7,397 nucleotides of DNA from Flavobacteriales bacterium UBA7382 (GTDB lineage Bacteria > Bacteroidota > Bacteroidia > Flavobacteriales_D > Sanyastnellaceae), in the NCBI GenBank assembly GCA_002469765.1, contig DKNS01000201.1:1-7397 (forward strand), in the 5' to 3' direction. The notes under the pieces are model-generated. The model made no database searches, had not been told where the DNA came from, and saw only the letters and a program-made list of their open reading frames with translations. Positions 5,584-7,397 of the stretch are shown here, piece by piece (positions within the stretch are counted from its first letter, which is position 1; the number at the start of each line of letters is the position of its first letter). The translations under genes and the position numbers were made by a program.

Positions 5584-6531
5584 TCAGCGGTAGAGTGCGT
5601 CCCGGTAGGGACCGCCGTCAAACTCCGCCAACATCTCGAGGTAATTCCGGTGGCGTGATTCGGCGACGTCGCCCTCCTTCACAGCTTGGATGACTGCACA
5701 ACCGGGCTCTTTGTGGTGCATGCAGTTGTGAAACTTGCATTCCGGAAGACGACGAAAGAACTCGGGGAAATGGTGGTTCAACGTGTCGCGCTCCAACGTC
5801 ACCAACCCAAACCCCTTGATGCCCGGCGTGTCCACCAGAAACCCTCCATCTGGCAGCGCGTGCATCTCGGCGAAGGTGGTGGTATGGCGACCTTTATGAT
5901 GAGATTCGCTGACTTCAGCCGTTCTCAATTTAAGGCCAGGAATCAGCTCGTTGATCAAGGTGCTTTTGCCCACACCTGAGTGGCCGGAAAGAACATGGAT
6001 GCCCATGGCAAGCTCCGCACGAAGCTCGTCCAGTCCCTCGCCGGTATGCGCACTGACTTCGAGCCACCCGTACCCGGCATCGCGGTAAACTGAGGCGAGC
6101 ACCTCGGTTTGAGTCCGTTCCTCCGCACCCAACGCATCGATTTTGTTCAAAACAACCGTGGTCGGAATGCCATACGCCTCTGCCGTGACCAAAAAACGGT
6201 CCATGAACCCTGTGCTTGTCCGTGGGGCAGACAGGGTCACCACCAAAAAGGCGCGGTCCAAGTTGGCCGCCACCACATGGCTTTCATGGGACAGATTCAC
6301 AGATTTGCGCACGATGCAATTCTTGCGGGCCTCAATGCGACGAATGACACCTGTGCCGTCGTCTTCCACTTCAAAATCCACCTGATCACCCACTGCGACC
6401 GGGTTGGTGGAGCGGTAGCCTTTCAGCCGCAGTTTGCCGGCAGGCCGGCAAGACACAACCTCTCCTCCGGGACCTTGGACGTCGTACCAAGACCCTGTGG
6501 TGCGCAACACCAAACCTTGAAGGGGACTCAA
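5584..6531 (-). CDS. rsgA: Small ribosomal subunit biogenesis GTPase RsgA (YjeQ)
   Basis: A 315-residue circularly permuted GTPase that binds the 30S subunit late in assembly and hydrolyses GTP as a maturation check. Domains in order: an N-terminal OB fold (about 1-75), then the permuted G domain with NKID (129-132, G4), VSAHTGEG (159-166, G5), GHSGVGKST (183-191, G1), a G2 region around KGRHTTTF (213-220) and DTPGIKGFG (234-242, G3). A zinc-binding C-terminal segment has Cys265, Cys270, His272 and Cys278, followed by the usual helical tail (ESRHRNYLEML). The start is taken as TTG at 6531-6529, overlapping the gldA stop as TTGA, because the protein then begins MSPLQGLVLRTTG at the expected OB-fold position. 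The only longer ATG (6642) would run 115 bases into gldA with unrelated residues. It forms an operon with gldA and is probably translated by coupling to it. Confidence 0.95.
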   Translation of the reverse strand: MSPLQGLVLRTTGSWYDVQGPGGEVVSCRPAGKLRLKGYRSTNPVAVGDQVDFEVEDDGTGVIRRIEARKNCIVRKSVNLSHESHVVAANLDRAFLVVTLSAPRTSTGFMDRFLVTAEAYGIPTTVVLNKIDALGAEERTQTEVLASVYRDAGYGWLEVSAHTGEGLDELRAELAMGIHVLSGHSGVGKSTLINELIPGLKLRTAEVSESHHKGRHTTTFAEMHALPDGGFLVDTPGIKGFGLVTLERDTLNHHFPEFFRRLPECKFHNCMHHKEPGCAVIQAVKEGDVAESRHRNYLEMLAEFDGGPYRDALYR

Positions 6532-7229
6532 GCGGTCAGAGATTTGAACTGGGCCTCCAATCCGCCTGGCGCATTCACCATGTCGTTCAAGGGTGCGTCG
6601 GCCACAATCTCGCCCAACCGGATCAACACGACCCGGTCGCACATCGCCTCCACTTCCTGCATGATGTGCGTGCTGAGCACCACGGTGCGGTCTTTCCCCA
6701 AACTTCGAATGAGCGCACGGATGTCCACCAATTGGTTGGGGTCAAGGCCTGATGTGGGCTCGTCCAAGATGAGCACCTCCGGGTCGTGCAAGAGCGCTTG
6801 AGCCAAGCCAACACGTTGACGATAGCCCTTGGAAAGATGACCAATGGTCTTGCTCTGTTCAGGGGTCAACCCGACTTCGCGAATCACTTCGGCCACGCGC
6901 GCTTTTCGGTCTGCCACCTTGTGGAGTCCCGCCACAAACAGCAAGTACTCCTGGACGTACATCTCTTCGTGCAACGGGTTGTGCTCTGGCAAGTACCCGA
7001 CGCGCTTTTTGGTTTCCAACGGGGCCTCCGCCACGTCAAAACCGCACACTTCCACCCGGCCTTCTGAGGGAGGCAAATACCCCGTGACCAAGCGCATCAA
7101 CGTGGACTTGCCAGCACCGTTGGGGCCCAACAGACCCACGACTTCGCCTTTGCCAATCCGCAATTCCACCCCGTTCAGGGCCAGTTGCGACCCGAAGTGC
7201 TTCTGCACGTTGTCAACCCAAATGGACAT
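6528..7229 (-). CDS. gldA: ABC transporter ATP-binding protein, GldA type
   Basis: A 233-residue ATPase subunit of an ABC transporter that would work with separate membrane subunits at the inner membrane. Walker A is GPNGAGKST (35-43), the signature motif LSKGYRQRV (132-140), Walker B VLILDEP (152-158), the D-loop SGLDPNQ (160-166) and the switch His188 (STHIMQEVEAMCDRV). YLPEHNPLHEEMYVQEYL (79-96), with Glu at the usual Q-loop position, and GLTPEQSKTIGHLSKGYRQRVGL closely resemble gliding-motility protein GldA. GldA needs GldF and GldG, which are not in the window. The protein ends soon after the nucleotide-binding domain, about 60 residues shorter than typical GldA as I recall it, so gliding function is uncertain and another export role is possible. 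The ATG at 7229 has no Shine-Dalgarno. It sits downstream of groEL but is separated from it by a terminator. Confidence 0.82.
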   Translation of the reverse strand: MSIWVDNVQKHFGSQLALNGVELRIGKGEVVGLLGPNGAGKSTLMRLVTGYLPPSEGRVEVCGFDVAEAPLETKKRVGYLPEHNPLHEEMYVQEYLLFVAGLHKVADRKARVAEVIREVGLTPEQSKTIGHLSKGYRQRVGLAQALLHDPEVLILDEPTSGLDPNQLVDIRALIRSLGKDRTVVLSTHIMQEVEAMCDRVVLIRLGEIVADAPLNDMVNAPGGLEAQFKSLTA

Positions 7230-7233
7230 GACG

Positions 7234-7241
7234 CGAAGTTA
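7234..7241 (-). promoter_or_regulatory. Candidate gldA-rsgA promoter, TAACTTCG
   Basis: The minus strand reads TAACTTCG, one mismatch from TAnnTTTG, ending four bases before the gldA ATG. A T-rich stretch from the groEL terminator lies about 24 bases upstream and is the only -33-like element. A transcript from here would be leaderless or nearly so. The terminator before it implies that gldA needs its own promoter in this short gap. Low confidence. Confidence 0.25.
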
Positions 7242-7266
7242 CCCCCTGTCCGGAAGTTTGGCGCAC

Positions 7267-7300
7267 GAAAAAACCGCATCCCTGTGAGGATGCGGTTTCG
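7267..7300 (-). terminator. Intrinsic terminator after groEL
   Basis: On the minus strand a perfect 11-bp stem (7298-7288 with 7281-7271; AAACCGCATCC and its complement) with a 6-base loop is followed by a run of six T's (7273-7268, partly inside the stem). It lies 28 bases after the groEL stop and before gldA, a classic Rho-independent terminator ending the groE transcript. Confidence 0.9.
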
Positions 7301-7325
7301 GGTGTTTTCAGAATTGCCAGACCGA

Positions 7326-7397
7326 TCACATCATGCCCCCCATGCCGCCGCCCATGGGCGGGCCAGCTGGTGCAGGTGTCTCTTCTGGAATGTCGGT
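7326..7397 (-). CDS. groEL: Chaperonin GroEL, C-terminal end only (cut by window edge)
   Basis: The last 23 codons and stop of a gene running in from the right edge. The peptide reads TDIPEETPAPAGPPMGGGMG then GMM. This Pro/Ala-rich linker followed by a Gly-Gly-Met repeat tail ending in Met-Met is the signature C-terminus of the 60-kDa chaperonin GroEL, which with GroES folds cytoplasmic proteins. The flexible tail projects into the folding cavity. The terminator just downstream shows it is the last gene of its operon. Confidence 0.93.
   Translation of the reverse strand, partial: TDIPEETPAPAGPPMGGGMGGMM

Noticed and set aside
6109..6801. Plus-strand open frame (230 codons) across rsgA and gldA
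   Set aside because: Antisense to two clearly identified genes and without any family motif.
1..7397. Mobile element, CRISPR array, tRNA or toxin-antitoxin island
   Set aside because: No terminal repeats, transposase, regularly spaced repeats or cloverleaf were seen, and the genes fill nearly the whole window with housekeeping functions.

Overview
This window comes from a GC-rich member of the Bacteroidota, probably flavobacterium-like. The evidence is a bacterial-type geranylgeranylglyceryl phosphate synthase, a GldA-type ABC ATPase, a TonB-dependent receptor under a thiamine pyrophosphate (TPP) riboswitch, TAnnTTTG-type promoter boxes and the lack of Shine-Dalgarno sites. It is dense chromosomal housekeeping sequence. 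I see no mobile element, CRISPR array, tRNA or rRNA. The largest gaps without genes are only about 170 bases (553-721 and 4609-4779).

Layout from left to right. (1) 1-552, minus: the first 184 codons of carB, running off the left edge. (2) 553-721: a divergent intergenic region with a perfect 7-bp inverted repeat and candidate promoters. (3) 722-2342, plus: a two-gene operon of an alpha/beta hydrolase and a GGGP synthase, coupled by overlapping stop and start codons. (4) 2320-4608, minus: a complete TonB-dependent outer-membrane receptor whose 3' end overlaps the synthase gene by 23 bp, tail to tail. Its leader (4609-4748) is a TPP riboswitch, so thiamine or a phosphorylated thiamine is the likely substrate. 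(5) 4780-5562, plus: cysQ, divergent from the receptor. (6) 5584-7229, minus: gldA followed by rsgA, overlapping by TTGA, with rsgA convergent to cysQ. (7) 7230-7397: a strong intrinsic terminator and the last 23 codons of groEL, which lies beyond the right edge.

The genes serve pyrimidine/arginine precursor synthesis (carB), an ether-lipid-like prenyl glycerol phosphate step (GGGP synthase), vitamin B1 uptake (receptor plus riboswitch), removal of sulfur-assimilation by-product (cysQ), 30S ribosome maturation (rsgA), ABC export or gliding (gldA) and protein folding (groEL). They do not form one pathway. The points most worth a second look are the riboswitch-receptor unit with its compact aptamer and non-terminator expression platform, the coupled hydrolase-GGGP synthase pair, and several promoter-like boxes so close to ATG codons that leaderless mRNAs are possible. 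I found no clear candidate for a wholly undescribed system.
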